DNA of 64,000 nt. Source: Marivirga aurantiaca (GTDB lineage Bacteria; Bacteroidota; Bacteroidia; Cytophagales; Cyclobacteriaceae). The notes under the pieces were generated by a model. The model was given only the letters and a program-made list of their open reading frames with translations, was not told where the DNA came from and searched no databases. The number at the start of each line of letters is the position of its first letter. Within the stretch, counting starts at the first letter, position 1. Shown here one piece after another: positions 23,725 to 34,800 of this stretch. The stretch is taken from NCBI RefSeq assembly GCF_016679925.1, contig NZ_JAEQBW010000007.1, forward strand, positions 182,148 through 246,147. The letters are read 5' to 3'. The position numbers and the translations under genes are program-made.

Positions 23725-26700
23725 ATGAAAAAATTTTTACTAATTGTAGCAATGTTGACTCTTGTTCCCCTCGGGAATTTGATGGCACAGGACAGAACGA
23801 TTTCCGGAACCGTAAAAGACGCAAGTACGGGAGAAACCCTTCCGGGAGTAAACGTATTGGAAGTTGGTACTAGCAATGGTGTGGTAACAGACTTAGATGG
23901 TAACTATAATATTTCAGTAAGAGATGGAGCTACTTTGCGCTTTTCTTTTATTGGTTATAGTGTTCAAACAGTTGAGGTAGGAGCCAGAAGTGTAATAGAT
24001 GTCTCGTTGAGCGAAGATATAGCACAATTATCCGAAGTAGTAGTTGTCGGCTATGGACAAATTGAAGCCAGAGATGCAACTGGAGCTGTAGATAGAGTGT
24101 CTGCAGAAGAATTCAATGGCGGTGTAATTGCTTCGCCTGAGGAATTAATACAAGGTAAATCAGCAGGAGTACAGATTACTTCAGCCAGTGGTGAGCCCGG
24201 TGCAGGAGTTAACATTAGGATCAGGGGTACATCTTCTGTAAGAAATGGAAATAATCCTTTGTTCGTGGTAGATGGTATCCCTTTATCAGGGGACAATACT
24301 ACTGCAGGAGGTTTGGATGTGGGTAGTGGTACCTCATCGCCCAGGAATCCTTTGAATTTCCTTAATCCAAATGATATTGAAAGTATTGATATCTTGAAAG
24401 ATGCTTCTGCAACTGCTATTTATGGTGCCAGAGGTGCAAATGGAGTAGTATTAATTACCACGAAAAGTGGAAAAGGTGCTGAGAAATCTATTACTTATAA
24501 TGCTTCTGTTAGTGTTGCGGCCGCAGCCAATAGATTTGATTTACTTGATAGAGAGAAATATCTTGCCAACTTAAGTGATTTTGGTGCAGATCCTAATGAA
24601 CTGGATTTTGGATCGGATACTGACTGGCAAGATGAAATCACAAGAACTGCTGTGTCTACAAAACATGACATATCTTATGCAGATGGATATAAAACGGGTA
24701 ATTACAGAATTTCTGCCGGATATCAAAATATGCAAGGTGTTGTGGAAAATTCCAAAATGGAGAGATATAATGCCAGGTTGAATTTCAATCAAAATTTCTT
24801 TGACAATAAGTTGCATTTTAATACCCAAATGACTTTTTCGAGGGTGAATGATTTAGCTCCTCCTATTACTAACAACGCAGGTTTTGAAGGAGATTTGTTA
24901 GGTGCTGCTTATATAGCCAATCCTACTTTACCAGCTGATGCTGATAACCAGATTTCCGGTTTAAGAAATCCACTTTCTATGTTGAAATATAATTTGGATG
25001 AAGCACAAACCGATAGGGCTTTAATTAATCTATCATTAGATTATGATATCACTGATGATTTAAATTTTAAGGTGAATGGAGGTTTTGATAATTCCAGTTC
25101 AACCCGGAACCAGGTGGTGTCTCCGGAATTAAGAATAGCTACTATTTTTGAACAAGGACAAGCGGGTATCTCTAATTTGGAAACCAGCAGTAATTTATTT
25201 GAAGCATTGCTTTCTTATGACAAGAAGTTCGGTAATGGTAAGTTATCAGCATTAGCTGGTTATTCTTATCAGGTATTCAACAACGAAGGCAACACTCTTC
25301 AAGGTTTTGGTTTCGATACCAATGATATGAATGAAATGGTTTCATTATTGGAAAGCTCGGCCAATACAATACGAGGTGCTATATCAGGAGATTATCAGCA
25401 ATTTGGATACCAACCAGATGCTAGTGATGATCGGGATGAATTTTTTGTTAACAGGTTGGGAGATGATCCTTCAACTGAACAAATAACAGCCAGGCCTAAT
25501 GTGCCGGTTAATGCAGTAGCAGAAAATATTTTTGCAAGTAAGGATGAATTGCAATCCTTTTTTGGACGTGTTAACTATGATTTAATGGATAAATACTTAT
25601 TTACGGCTACTATAAGGGCTGATGGGTCTACAAAATTTGGAGGCAATAATAAATATGGTATTTTCCCTTCCCTGGCTTTTGCCTGGAGGGTATCTGATGA
25701 AGCTTTCATCCCGCAGGCATTTTCTGATCTTAAATTTAGAGTAGGTTACGGTATTACCGGTAACCAGGAAATTCCTCATAACCTTCATCAAAGAAGGCAA
25801 AGGTATAGTGATATTAGCTTTAATGATGGTGGGGAAATTGTTACTCCGGGGCTGTCAACTATTGCCTTTAATAATCCGGATTTGAAATGGGAGGAAACAG
25901 CTCAAACCAATATTGGAGTAGATTTTGGCTTTATTAACGGAAGGTTATCTGGTTCTTTGGATTTTTACAATAAAAACACAACAGACCTTTTGATCCAGGT
26001 TTCATCTGCGCAACCGGCACCACAGCCTTTTACATGGTTCAACTTAGATGCTGAGGTGATTAATAAAGGAGTGGAGTTAGCTTTAAATTATGTTATTATA
26101 GATAATGCTGATTTCTCCTGGGACTTTGGAGTAAACCTTGCCTATAATGAGAATATGGTGGAAAACTATGTTGGATCCATCAATACAGGAGAAATTACTG
26201 GTCAAGGTCTGACAGGAGCTTTTGCACAAAGAATAGCTGGTGGACAACCATTATTTGCTTATTTCCTGAGAGATTTTCAGGGGTATGATGAAAATGGAAT
26301 AGCAGTATACAATGATGGTGATTTTCAGCAATTTTTGGGAAAGAGCCCGATTCCTAAATACAATTTGGGGATCAATACAAGTGCCCGCTATAAAAATTGG
26401 GATATGAATATTTATCTTAATGGACAATACGGTCATTACATCTATAATAATACTGCAAATGCTTTCTTTACAGCAGGAGCATATGGTAATGGTAGGAATG
26501 TTACAGAAGATGTCTTAACTTCGGGAGAGTCACCTGCTAATGCACCGGATGTTTCCACAAGATTTTTAGAAAAAGGTGATTACTTAAGATTGCAAAATTT
26601 AGCAATTGGGTATAACTTTGATTTAACAGGAGACAACTTTATTAAGGCCGTAAGACTATCTGCAAATGCGCAAAACTTATTTGTTTTTACTGATTATACA

Positions 26701-26820
26701 GGCCTGGATCCTGAGGTAAATACGAACAAATCCTTAAATGATGTTCCGTCATTAGGTATTGATTATACCTCTTTTCCGAGGCCTAGAACATTGACAGTGG
26801 GCTTGAATGTTACATTTTAA
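23725..26820 (+). CDS. SusC/RagA-family TonB-dependent outer-membrane transporter
   Basis: A 1031-residue outer-membrane receptor. It has a signal peptide (residues 1-21), a carboxypeptidase-regulatory-like beta-sandwich ('GTVKDASTGETLPGVNV', residues ~28-100), the linker 'LSEVVVVGYG', a plug domain with 'IRIRGTSSV' and 'ILKDASATAIYGARGANGVV', then the barrel ending 'PRTLTVGLNVTF'. All SusC hallmarks are intact. It imports an oligosaccharide or glycoside together with the SusD-like lipoprotein encoded 13 nt downstream. The neighbouring trehalase suggests trehalose or a trehalose-containing compound; this is inference. Confidence 0.95.
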   Translation: MKKFLLIVAMLTLVPLGNLMAQDRTISGTVKDASTGETLPGVNVLEVGTSNGVVTDLDGNYNISVRDGATLRFSFIGYSVQTVEVGARSVIDVSLSEDIAQLSEVVVVGYGQIEARDATGAVDRVSAEEFNGGVIASPEELIQGKSAGVQITSASGEPGAGVNIRIRGTSSVRNGNNPLFVVDGIPLSGDNTTAGGLDVGSGTSSPRNPLNFLNPNDIESIDILKDASATAIYGARGANGVVLITTKSGKGAEKSITYNASVSVAAAANRFDLLDREKYLANLSDFGADPNELDFGSDTDWQDEITRTAVSTKHDISYADGYKTGNYRISAGYQNMQGVVENSKMERYNARLNFNQNFFDNKLHFNTQMTFSRVNDLAPPITNNAGFEGDLLGAAYIANPTLPADADNQISGLRNPLSMLKYNLDEAQTDRALINLSLDYDITDDLNFKVNGGFDNSSSTRNQVVSPELRIATIFEQGQAGISNLETSSNLFEALLSYDKKFGNGKLSALAGYSYQVFNNEGNTLQGFGFDTNDMNEMVSLLESSANTIRGAISGDYQQFGYQPDASDDRDEFFVNRLGDDPSTEQITARPNVPVNAVAENIFASKDELQSFFGRVNYDLMDKYLFTATIRADGSTKFGGNNKYGIFPSLAFAWRVSDEAFIPQAFSDLKFRVGYGITGNQEIPHNLHQRRQRYSDISFNDGGEIVTPGLSTIAFNNPDLKWEETAQTNIGVDFGFINGRLSGSLDFYNKNTTDLLIQVSSAQPAPQPFTWFNLDAEVINKGVELALNYVIIDNADFSWDFGVNLAYNENMVENYVGSINTGEITGQGLTGAFAQRIAGGQPLFAYFLRDFQGYDENGIAVYNDGDFQQFLGKSPIPKYNLGINTSARYKNWDMNIYLNGQYGHYIYNNTANAFFTAGAYGNGRNVTEDVLTSGESPANAPDVSTRFLEKGDYLRLQNLAIGYNFDLTGDNFIKAVRLSANAQNLFVFTDYTGLDPEVNTNKSLNDVPSLGIDYTSFPRPRTLTVGLNVTF

Positions 26821-26833
26821 AAAAACTAAAGCG

Positions 26834-28345
26834 ATGAATAAATCAAAATTATTATTAATCGGATTATCAGTTGTAGCCTTTGCTTGTACTGATTTGGAGG
26901 TAGAAGAATTGGACTCTGTGGTCATTGATTCTCCATCTGGTGAATTTATAGGAGTAGATGCTGAAGGTAACTTAAGTGATTCCTATAACAATATAGCCAA
27001 TCTGGGAGGACAAGATAATACCTATGCATTGATGGAAGTAAGTTCCGATGAATTGCTTGTTCCAACAAGGGGGACAGACTGGGGTGATAATGGCATTTGG
27101 AGAACTTTACACCAGCATACATGGGATGCTACTCATCAACATGTTTTAACAGCTTGGAATGATAGAAATGCTGCTGTTTTTACTTTAAATCAGATAATTG
27201 CTCCTGAAACTGAAAAAACGGACCAACAATTGGCCGAAGCTAAATTTTTAAGAGCTTTAAATGTTTTTATCATCATGGATTTATGGGGCCAGCTTCCCTT
27301 CAGGGAACCTAATGACGGAGTTGAAGTTAATCCCACTGTTTTAACAAGGGAAGAAGCTGTTGCATTGATAGAAGAAGACCTCTCTGATGAGACTATTGCC
27401 AATTTACCTTCAGGTGAATCCTCTTCAAAAGCTTCAAAAGCAGCCGCTCATTTTCTTCGTGCTAAATTCTATTTGAACAAACATATCTTGTTGGGGGCTG
27501 ATCCGGGATCTGATCCAGCTGATGCAGATATGGATAAGGTAATTGCAGCTGTAGATGCAGTTACAAATGAAGGGTTTGCATTGGAAGATGATTATTTCCA
27601 AATCTTTGATCCTGCACCGGATAGCGAGTCGATTTTTACTCTTAACAGAGATGCAGGCTCTCGCATTTGGAACGGACTTCATTACAATATGCCATATGAA
27701 GGTAATGATGGTGGTGGTTGGAATGGTTTTACAACTACAGCAGAATTTTATTCACTTTTTGAAGGAGATGATAATTCCAATGCACCTGGCTCAAACCAGG
27801 AAATAAGGAGAGGGTATGTGCCAACTGATGGATATGGATATGGTTTTTTAGTAGGTCAGCAATATGGCTATGATGGAGAAGCTTTAAAAACACGTTCAGG
27901 TGCTCCACTTATTTTTACTGAAGAACTACCAGCACTTACTGGGAATGGTGAAGCAACAGGTATCAGGATTTTAAAATATCACCCTGAGAATGGTGGATCT
28001 TTTCCTAGTTCACAAATATTATTCCGTTATGCTGATGCTGTGCTAATGAAAGCAGAGGCACATTTGAGGAAAGGTGATGGTACTATTGCACTTACTATAG
28101 TGAATGACTTAAGGGCTATCAGAGGAGCATCAGCTTTAGCTTCTTTAGACTTAAATGAAATGCTGGATGAAAGAGGGAGAGAGATGTATACTGAATTCTG
28201 GAGACGGCAAGATCAGATCAGGTTTGGTACCTTCACTGAACAATGGCCGTATAAGGAAAATACAGAAGAATTCCGTGTATTATTCCCAATACCATCTTTG
28301 GCAATCAGTACAAATCCTAATCTGGAACAAAACGATGGTTATTAA
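26834..28345 (+). CDS. SusD/RagB-family surface glycan-binding lipoprotein
   Basis: The start is placed at ATG 26834 and not at an upstream in-frame ATG inside the SusC gene (26807), because it gives a clean lipoprotein signal ('LSVVAFACTD', Cys at about residue 18). The 503-residue product has SusD features: early TPR-like helices ('NRNAAVFTLNQIIAP', 'AEAKFLRALNVFIIMDLWGQLPF'), the later 'LMKAEAHLRKGD', and the C-terminal 'ERGREMYTEFWRRQDQIRFG'. It sits as a lid on the SusC barrel and binds the substrate. A strong terminator follows at 28371-28406. Confidence 0.95.
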   Translation: MNKSKLLLIGLSVVAFACTDLEVEELDSVVIDSPSGEFIGVDAEGNLSDSYNNIANLGGQDNTYALMEVSSDELLVPTRGTDWGDNGIWRTLHQHTWDATHQHVLTAWNDRNAAVFTLNQIIAPETEKTDQQLAEAKFLRALNVFIIMDLWGQLPFREPNDGVEVNPTVLTREEAVALIEEDLSDETIANLPSGESSSKASKAAAHFLRAKFYLNKHILLGADPGSDPADADMDKVIAAVDAVTNEGFALEDDYFQIFDPAPDSESIFTLNRDAGSRIWNGLHYNMPYEGNDGGGWNGFTTTAEFYSLFEGDDNSNAPGSNQEIRRGYVPTDGYGYGFLVGQQYGYDGEALKTRSGAPLIFTEELPALTGNGEATGIRILKYHPENGGSFPSSQILFRYADAVLMKAEAHLRKGDGTIALTIVNDLRAIRGASALASLDLNEMLDERGREMYTEFWRRQDQIRFGTFTEQWPYKENTEEFRVLFPIPSLAISTNPNLEQNDGY

Positions 28346-28370
28346 TTAAATTATCTATTTTTATTTGTTT

Positions 28371-28406
28371 AAAGGATAACGTTTCATTACGTTATCCTTT
28401 TTTTAT
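28371..28406 (+). terminator. Rho-independent terminator after SusD gene
   Basis: Arms AAAGGATAACG (28371-28381) and CGTTATCCTTT (28390-28400), an 8-nt loop and a following T-run. It separates SusC/SusD from the FG-GAP genes, so those need read-through or their own promoter. Confidence 0.85.
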
Positions 28407-28440
28407 ACATTTATCTATCTATAGTTGATACTGATTAAAA

Positions 28441-31400
28441 ATGATTTCTAATAAAATTAAATTTCTTTCTTATCTGATTTTCGGTATGTTTTTTATTATA
28501 TCCTGTAAAGAACAGGCTAAAAAAATTGAAAACATTCCAAAAACAGAAACACTTTTTCAACTGCTTGATTCCTCCCAAACAGGAATTAACTTTACTAATA
28601 CTGTCATCAATAAAGATAAATTCAACATATTCACTTACCGCAATTTTTATAATGGAGGGGGAGTGGGCATCATTGACATTAATAATGATGGATTAAAAGA
28701 TATTGTTTTTACCGGAAATCAGGTTCCTAACAAATTGTACCTTAACGAAGGAAACATGCAATTTAAAGATATCACTGTATCATCAGGCTTTAATATATCC
28801 AATAATTGGAGCACTGGAGTAACAATAGTTGATATTAACCAGGATGGCTACCAGGATATTTACATTTGTAATGCAGGCTACACTGATGGCATCTCACAAG
28901 CCAATGAATTATTTATCAACAATGGCGACAATACTTTTACTGAAAGTGCTGCCGAATACGGACTAAATGATGCGGGATATACTACACATGCTGCATTCTT
29001 CGATTATGACGGGGACGGAGACCTGGATGTTTATATATTAAATAATAGCTTTCTTCCGGTAAATACCTTGAATTACGCCAATAAACGTGATTTATATGCT
29101 GAAGATTGGGAGGTAAAAGACTTTGTAAAAGGAGGGGGCGATAAACTCCTCAGGAATGATAATGGAAAATTTACCGATGTATCCAGGGAAGCAGGTATTT
29201 ATGGGAGCTTAATTGGTTTTGGCCTCGGAGTAACTATTGGAGACGTGAACAATGATAATCTGCCTGATATTTTTGTAGCCAATGATTTCTTTGAAAGAGA
29301 TTATTTATACATCAACCAGGGAGATGGGACATTCAAGGAAGAAATAAAAGATTGGATGAAGCATTTAAGCCTGGCCTCCATGGGAGCGGATATGGCTGAT
29401 ATTAATAATGATGGCTTTCCTGAAATTTTTACCACTGAAATGCTGCCCACTACCGATGCCCTCATCAAACAAAAATTACAGTTTGAAAACTATAATACCT
29501 ATAAGTTGAAATTAGATAGGGATTTTTATCATCAATATATGCAAAATACCCTACAGTTAAATAACCAGAATGGTTCATTTAGTGAAATTGGGTGGTATGC
29601 TGGTGTTGCACAATCAGATTGGAGCTGGGGAGCCCTTATTTTTGATGGGGATATGGACGGGCATAAAGATATTTTTGTTTGTAATGGTGTTTATCAGGAT
29701 GTAACAGATGCCGATTTTATGGATTTCTTTGCCAATGAAGTGGTACAAAAAATGGTGCTTACCGGAACCAAAGAAAAAATGGAATCTGTCCTGGAAAAAA
29801 TGCCTTCGAATCCTCAGCCCAACAAATATTTTAGAAATACAGGCGACTTGCAATTCCAGTCAACTGAAGACTCAATGGGATTAGGTCAAAAAACATTTTC
29901 CAATGGTGCGGCTTATGCAGATTTGGACAATGATGGCGATTTGGATTTAGTGGTCAACAATTTAAACCAGCCTTCCTTTGTTTATAAAAACAATGCTAAA
30001 AATAATTCCGGCAATCACTTTCTCACTGTCAACTTACAATTTGAAAAGCCCAATATAGATGCGATTGGCACCCAAGTGACTTTATTTGCCGATGGGCAAA
30101 AATTTTACCAGCAATTGATCCCTACTAGAGGGTTTCAATCTTCAATTGACTATAGCCTTAATTTTGGTTTAGGTAATATTCAACAGCTGGATTCCATGGC
30201 TATCATCTGGCCCAATAACAGAAAATCTTTATTAAAGAATTTAGCAGTGGATTCTATATTGACTATTGCATATGTTGATGTTATTTCTGAGGAAGCGATG
30301 GAACTTCAAATGATAGCTCCGGATATTGTTCAGACTCCATCGCCACTGTTTTTGGAGAAAGAGAATTTGTTTATGGCTCATCAGGAAAATGAACATGTGG
30401 ATTATTATTATGAAGGACTGGTCATTAAGATGTTGTCCAGAGAGGGTCAGGTTCATGCTATAGGAGATCTTAATAATGACGGTTTAGAGGATATTGTTTT
30501 GGGTGGGGCTTCTGGTCAACCTACTCAACTCTATTTTCAGGATGAATCAGGAAATTTTAAACAGGTGAAAATTCCTGAAACTGATAAATTTGAGGATACA
30601 GCCATTCATATTTTTGATGCCAATGGAGATGGTTTACCTGATATCTTTATTGGTTCAGGCGGAAACCATGCTAAAAAAGATGATCCATTATTTTTTGATC
30701 GCTTATATATCAATAAAGGAAATCAAGTGTTTGAAACTAAACCCAATCCTTTTGGGGAGAATGGTTTGAATACGGCAGTGGCCCTAAGCCTGGACTATGA
30801 TAATGATGGTGATTTGGATTTATTTATAGGGAGTAGAAGCATACCTCAAAATTATGGTAGCAGCCCCTCCAGCTTTTTATTTGAGAATGATGGCAAGGGT
30901 AACTTTACTGATATGACTTTACGAAGGGCTCGAGGACTGGATGGTTTGGGTATGGTAACTGACGCTGTATTAGCTGATATCACCGGTAACAGTTCGGATG
31001 AACTCATTATTGTTGGCGAATGGATGGGTGTCAGCGTGTTTGAAATCAAGGATAAGCAAATTAAACAACTTACGAATGAGCTTTCAGAATTAAAAGGATG
31101 GTGGAGCAGTGTGGAAGTGGCTGATATCAACAATGATGGTAAAGCTGATTTGATATTGGGAAACAGGGGAAACAATTTCTTTTTTGATGGTTCAAAAGAA
31201 GCCCCTGCTAAATTATGGCTTTATGATTTTGATGGAAATGGTGATATCGATAAAATAATTACTCATTCCATTGATGGAAATGACAAACCGATTGCCCCTA
31301 AAAAAGAGCTAACAGGACAAATGCCCGGCTTGAGAAAGCAAAATTTAAAATATGAGGAATATGCGCAAAAATCTATTCAGGATTTGTTTTCTGAAGAATT

Positions 31401-31842
31401 GATAAAGAATGCAGAAGTAAAGGAAGCTAATTTCTTTTCCTCTGTAGTGGCAATAAATGATGGGAAAGGAAATTTCAATGTAAACTTACTTCCGGCTAAA
31501 GCGCAATTTTCGAGTATTCACACCATATATACTATGGATTTTAATCAGGATGGTTATATTGATTTATATTTGGCAGGTAATGATAGTCATTTTATTCCGC
31601 AATTCTCCAAATTGGATGCCAATGAGGGTTTGTTACTTCTTGGAAATGGTTCTGGTGAGTTTACCTATGCAGATCCGAACCAGCCAGGTTTGAAATTAAA
31701 TGGGGATGTAAAACAAATTTCAAAAATTAATATTTCCAATAAAGATCATTTACTGATAACCATTAATAATCAAAAAGCAAAACTACTACAGATTAATAAA
31801 TCTTTTAAAGATATCGGAAACAACCAACTTAGTAGCCAATAA
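28441..31842 (+). CDS. FG-GAP/VCBS repeat lipoprotein with ASPIC/UnbV domain (paralogue 1)
   Basis: A 1133-residue lipoprotein (signal ending 'FFIISCKEQ', Cys near residue 22). Many calcium-type FG-GAP/VCBS repeats of the form 'D-I/F-N-x-D-G-x-x-D-I/L' are spread over the whole chain, as in beta-propellers. Around residues 540-590 is the ASPIC/UnbV segment ('AIGTQVTLFADG', 'PTRGFQSSIDYSLNFGLG'). The family is common beside SusC/SusD in Cytophagales and is probably surface-exposed, with a carbohydrate- or protein-binding propeller; the exact function is unknown. It is followed after 3 nt by a second homologous gene. Confidence 0.88.
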   Translation: MISNKIKFLSYLIFGMFFIISCKEQAKKIENIPKTETLFQLLDSSQTGINFTNTVINKDKFNIFTYRNFYNGGGVGIIDINNDGLKDIVFTGNQVPNKLYLNEGNMQFKDITVSSGFNISNNWSTGVTIVDINQDGYQDIYICNAGYTDGISQANELFINNGDNTFTESAAEYGLNDAGYTTHAAFFDYDGDGDLDVYILNNSFLPVNTLNYANKRDLYAEDWEVKDFVKGGGDKLLRNDNGKFTDVSREAGIYGSLIGFGLGVTIGDVNNDNLPDIFVANDFFERDYLYINQGDGTFKEEIKDWMKHLSLASMGADMADINNDGFPEIFTTEMLPTTDALIKQKLQFENYNTYKLKLDRDFYHQYMQNTLQLNNQNGSFSEIGWYAGVAQSDWSWGALIFDGDMDGHKDIFVCNGVYQDVTDADFMDFFANEVVQKMVLTGTKEKMESVLEKMPSNPQPNKYFRNTGDLQFQSTEDSMGLGQKTFSNGAAYADLDNDGDLDLVVNNLNQPSFVYKNNAKNNSGNHFLTVNLQFEKPNIDAIGTQVTLFADGQKFYQQLIPTRGFQSSIDYSLNFGLGNIQQLDSMAIIWPNNRKSLLKNLAVDSILTIAYVDVISEEAMELQMIAPDIVQTPSPLFLEKENLFMAHQENEHVDYYYEGLVIKMLSREGQVHAIGDLNNDGLEDIVLGGASGQPTQLYFQDESGNFKQVKIPETDKFEDTAIHIFDANGDGLPDIFIGSGGNHAKKDDPLFFDRLYINKGNQVFETKPNPFGENGLNTAVALSLDYDNDGDLDLFIGSRSIPQNYGSSPSSFLFENDGKGNFTDMTLRRARGLDGLGMVTDAVLADITGNSSDELIIVGEWMGVSVFEIKDKQIKQLTNELSELKGWWSSVEVADINNDGKADLILGNRGNNFFFDGSKEAPAKLWLYDFDGNGDIDKIITHSIDGNDKPIAPKKELTGQMPGLRKQNLKYEEYAQKSIQDLFSEELIKNAEVKEANFFSSVVAINDGKGNFNVNLLPAKAQFSSIHTIYTMDFNQDGYIDLYLAGNDSHFIPQFSKLDANEGLLLLGNGSGEFTYADPNQPGLKLNGDVKQISKINISNKDHLLITINNQKAKLLQINKSFKDIGNNQLSSQ

Positions 31843-31845
31843 AAT

Positions 31846-34800
31846 ATGAATAACACTTTAAATCAACGCATTACATTTTTTTTATTGACAGGTCTTATTC
31901 TGTTTACTGCTTGTAAAGAGGATGCCAGTGAGGCAGCATTTTCCTTATTGGAAGCCGATAGAACGGGTCTGGATTTTGAAAACAAACTTCAGCAAACTAC
32001 TGAATTCTCTGTTTTTGATTATATGTATTTCTTTAATGGAGGCGGGGTAGCAGTTGCCGATTTTAACAATGATGGATTACCAGATTTATACTTTACTGCC
32101 AATCAGGGAAAGAACAAAATGTTCCTGAACAAAGGAAATTTTAAATTTGAGGATATTACTGAACAAGCCAAAATTGGCGGTACGGGCGGTTGGTCAACCG
32201 GGGTATCAGTGGTAGATATCAATAATGATGGGATGATGGATTTATACATCAGTGAAGTGGGGGATCATAAATCATTGAAAAGTACCAACCAATTGTTTCT
32301 TTGCCAAAAAATCGAGAACGGTATCCCTGTTTACGAAGATAAAGCCATTGCTTATGACCTTGATCTGGTAGGATTTTCCACTCAGGCAGTATTTGTTGAT
32401 TTTGATTTGGATGGTGACCTGGATATGTTTCAACTCAACCATTCTGTACATGAAAATGGTACATATGGCAAAAGAAGTGATTTTACAGGCAAAGTAAGTG
32501 AAGTTTCCGGGGATAAATATTTCCGGAATGATAATGGGAGATTTGTTAATGTAACAGAACAAGCAGGTTTTCATAGCTCAGTTTTAGGCTATGGATTGGG
32601 AATAGCAACCGGGGATGTCAATAATGATGGATATCCTGATATTTATATAGGAAATGATTTCCATGAAAACGACTATCTCTACCTCAACCAACAAGATGGT
32701 ACTTTCAAAGAAGTATTGACAGAACAAATCAGACATACCAGTCGCTTTTCGATGGGTGTGGATATGGCCGATTTTAATAATGATGGATTAAATGATATCA
32801 TTTCTCTCGATATGCTGCCTTATGATCAGGTAATATTAAAAAGTTCATTAGGAGAAGATGCCTTTGATGTGTATAATTTTAAAAAACGCTTTGGCTATAA
32901 TGATCAATTTGCAAGAAATAACCTGCAACTCAATAACGGAGATAGTACATTCAGTGAAATTGCACTTATGGCTGATGTTTATGCCACGGACTGGTCCTGG
33001 GCACCTTTGTTAATGGATTTTGATAATGATGGCAAGAAGGATTTATTTGTAAGTAATGGAATTCCCAGACGGATGAATGATATTGATTACACAAATTTCC
33101 TTACCAACAACAAAGAACAGCAAATGAAAACCCAAATGGGCATCATGGAAAAAGAGGATTTGGAGATAGTTGAAAAAATGCCTCAGATCAAAATCCCCAA
33201 TAAGTTTTTCATTAATAAGGGAGAATATGCCTTTGATGATATTTCCGGTTTTGTTAGCAACAATATTGATTCCTATTCAAATGGAGCTGTGTTTGTTGAT
33301 TTGGATAATGATGGGGATTTGGATATTGTAGTCAATAATATTGAAGACAAGCCATATATCTACCAGAATTTAAGTGTGGAAAATGGTCATTCAGGGGGAG
33401 CTTTACGACTTAAACTCAAAGGAAATCCTAAAAACATTGATGCTATTGGCACCAAACTTATAGCAGTGATGGATAGTGGAATCATTAGTTATGAACACTA
33501 TCCTGTAAGAGGATTTCAGTCCAGTGCACTTTCAAATTTTCATATTGGAATAGGTGATACAGCTAAGGTAAAAGCTATTTATCTGATCTGGCCGGATGTT
33601 TCTTATCAAACTATTGAAAAAGCCAATTATTCATCCGTGGATACACTTCAATGGAAAAAAGGCTTGCCTAAATTTGATTATAGTTTAGTAAAAGAGAAAA
33701 CGGTCTTCGATTATTATGTAAAAGATGTAAGCGATTCTACAGGACTCAGTATCAAACACGAAGAAAATAATTTTGTAGAATTTAACAGGGAAAGGTTAGT
33801 GCCTCATATGGTTTCTACAGCGGGACCGGCCGTGGCTGTTGGGGATCTCAATGGAGATGGCTTAGATGATGTTTTCATAGGTTCGGCTAAAAGAATTCCT
33901 AATAAATTACTATTTCAAAAGGCAGATGGAACTTTTGAAGAAGTAGAATCTGTACTTCTGCGAAATGACAGTATTTTTGAAGATGTGGATGCCGTTTTAA
34001 AGGATTTCGATAATGACGGACATTTAGATTTGGCAGTTGCCTCGGGTGGAAATGAGTATTGGGGTGATTCTGAATATTTACGCCAAAGAGTTTACTTTAA
34101 TGATGGAAATGGAAATTTTGTTGAGAAAATTTATTTGGATAAAGCTTTTGTAACGGCTTCATGTGTACTGGCAGAAGATTTTAATGGAGATGGTTTGACA
34201 GATCTTTTCATTGGAAGTAGGGCAGTCCCTAAAAACTATGGACAAACTCCTGATTCTTATTTATATTTGAATAGGGGTAATCGGGAGTTTGAAGAAGTCA
34301 CTCAACAGTATTCCAATGAACTTGCAAAAATAGGTATGGTGAAGTCAGGGCAGTGGGCAGATATTAATCAGGATGGTAAGCCGGATCTCATTTTGGCTAT
34401 TGAATGGGGAGCCCTAAAAATATTGATTAATAAAGGGGAATCCTTTGAGTTGCAAAATGTATCAGATCATACAGGATGGTGGAATGCAGTTTATGTAGCA
34501 GACGTTGATGGAGATGGGGATATGGACATCATAGCAGGAAATATGGGAATGAATTCGCGTTTAAAACCAAGTAAAGATGAGCCTGTAAAGATGTACATTA
34601 ATGACTTTGACGAAAATGGACAAAAGGAGCAAATCCTGACTTACTATTTACAAGGGAAGGAAATTCCTTTTGCCAATCATGCAGACTTGATGAAACAGAT
34701 GCCTCAGCTACGAAAGCGATACCTTTATGCGGCTGACTTTGCTAAGGCCAGTTTAGATGGGATATTCGGAGAATTGAAAATAGATCAATCAGAAGTTTTG

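Noticed and set aside
26807..26834. Upstream start for the SusD-like gene
   Set aside because: ATG 26807 lies inside the SusC gene and would add nine residues before the lipoprotein signal; ATG 26834 gives a normal signal.
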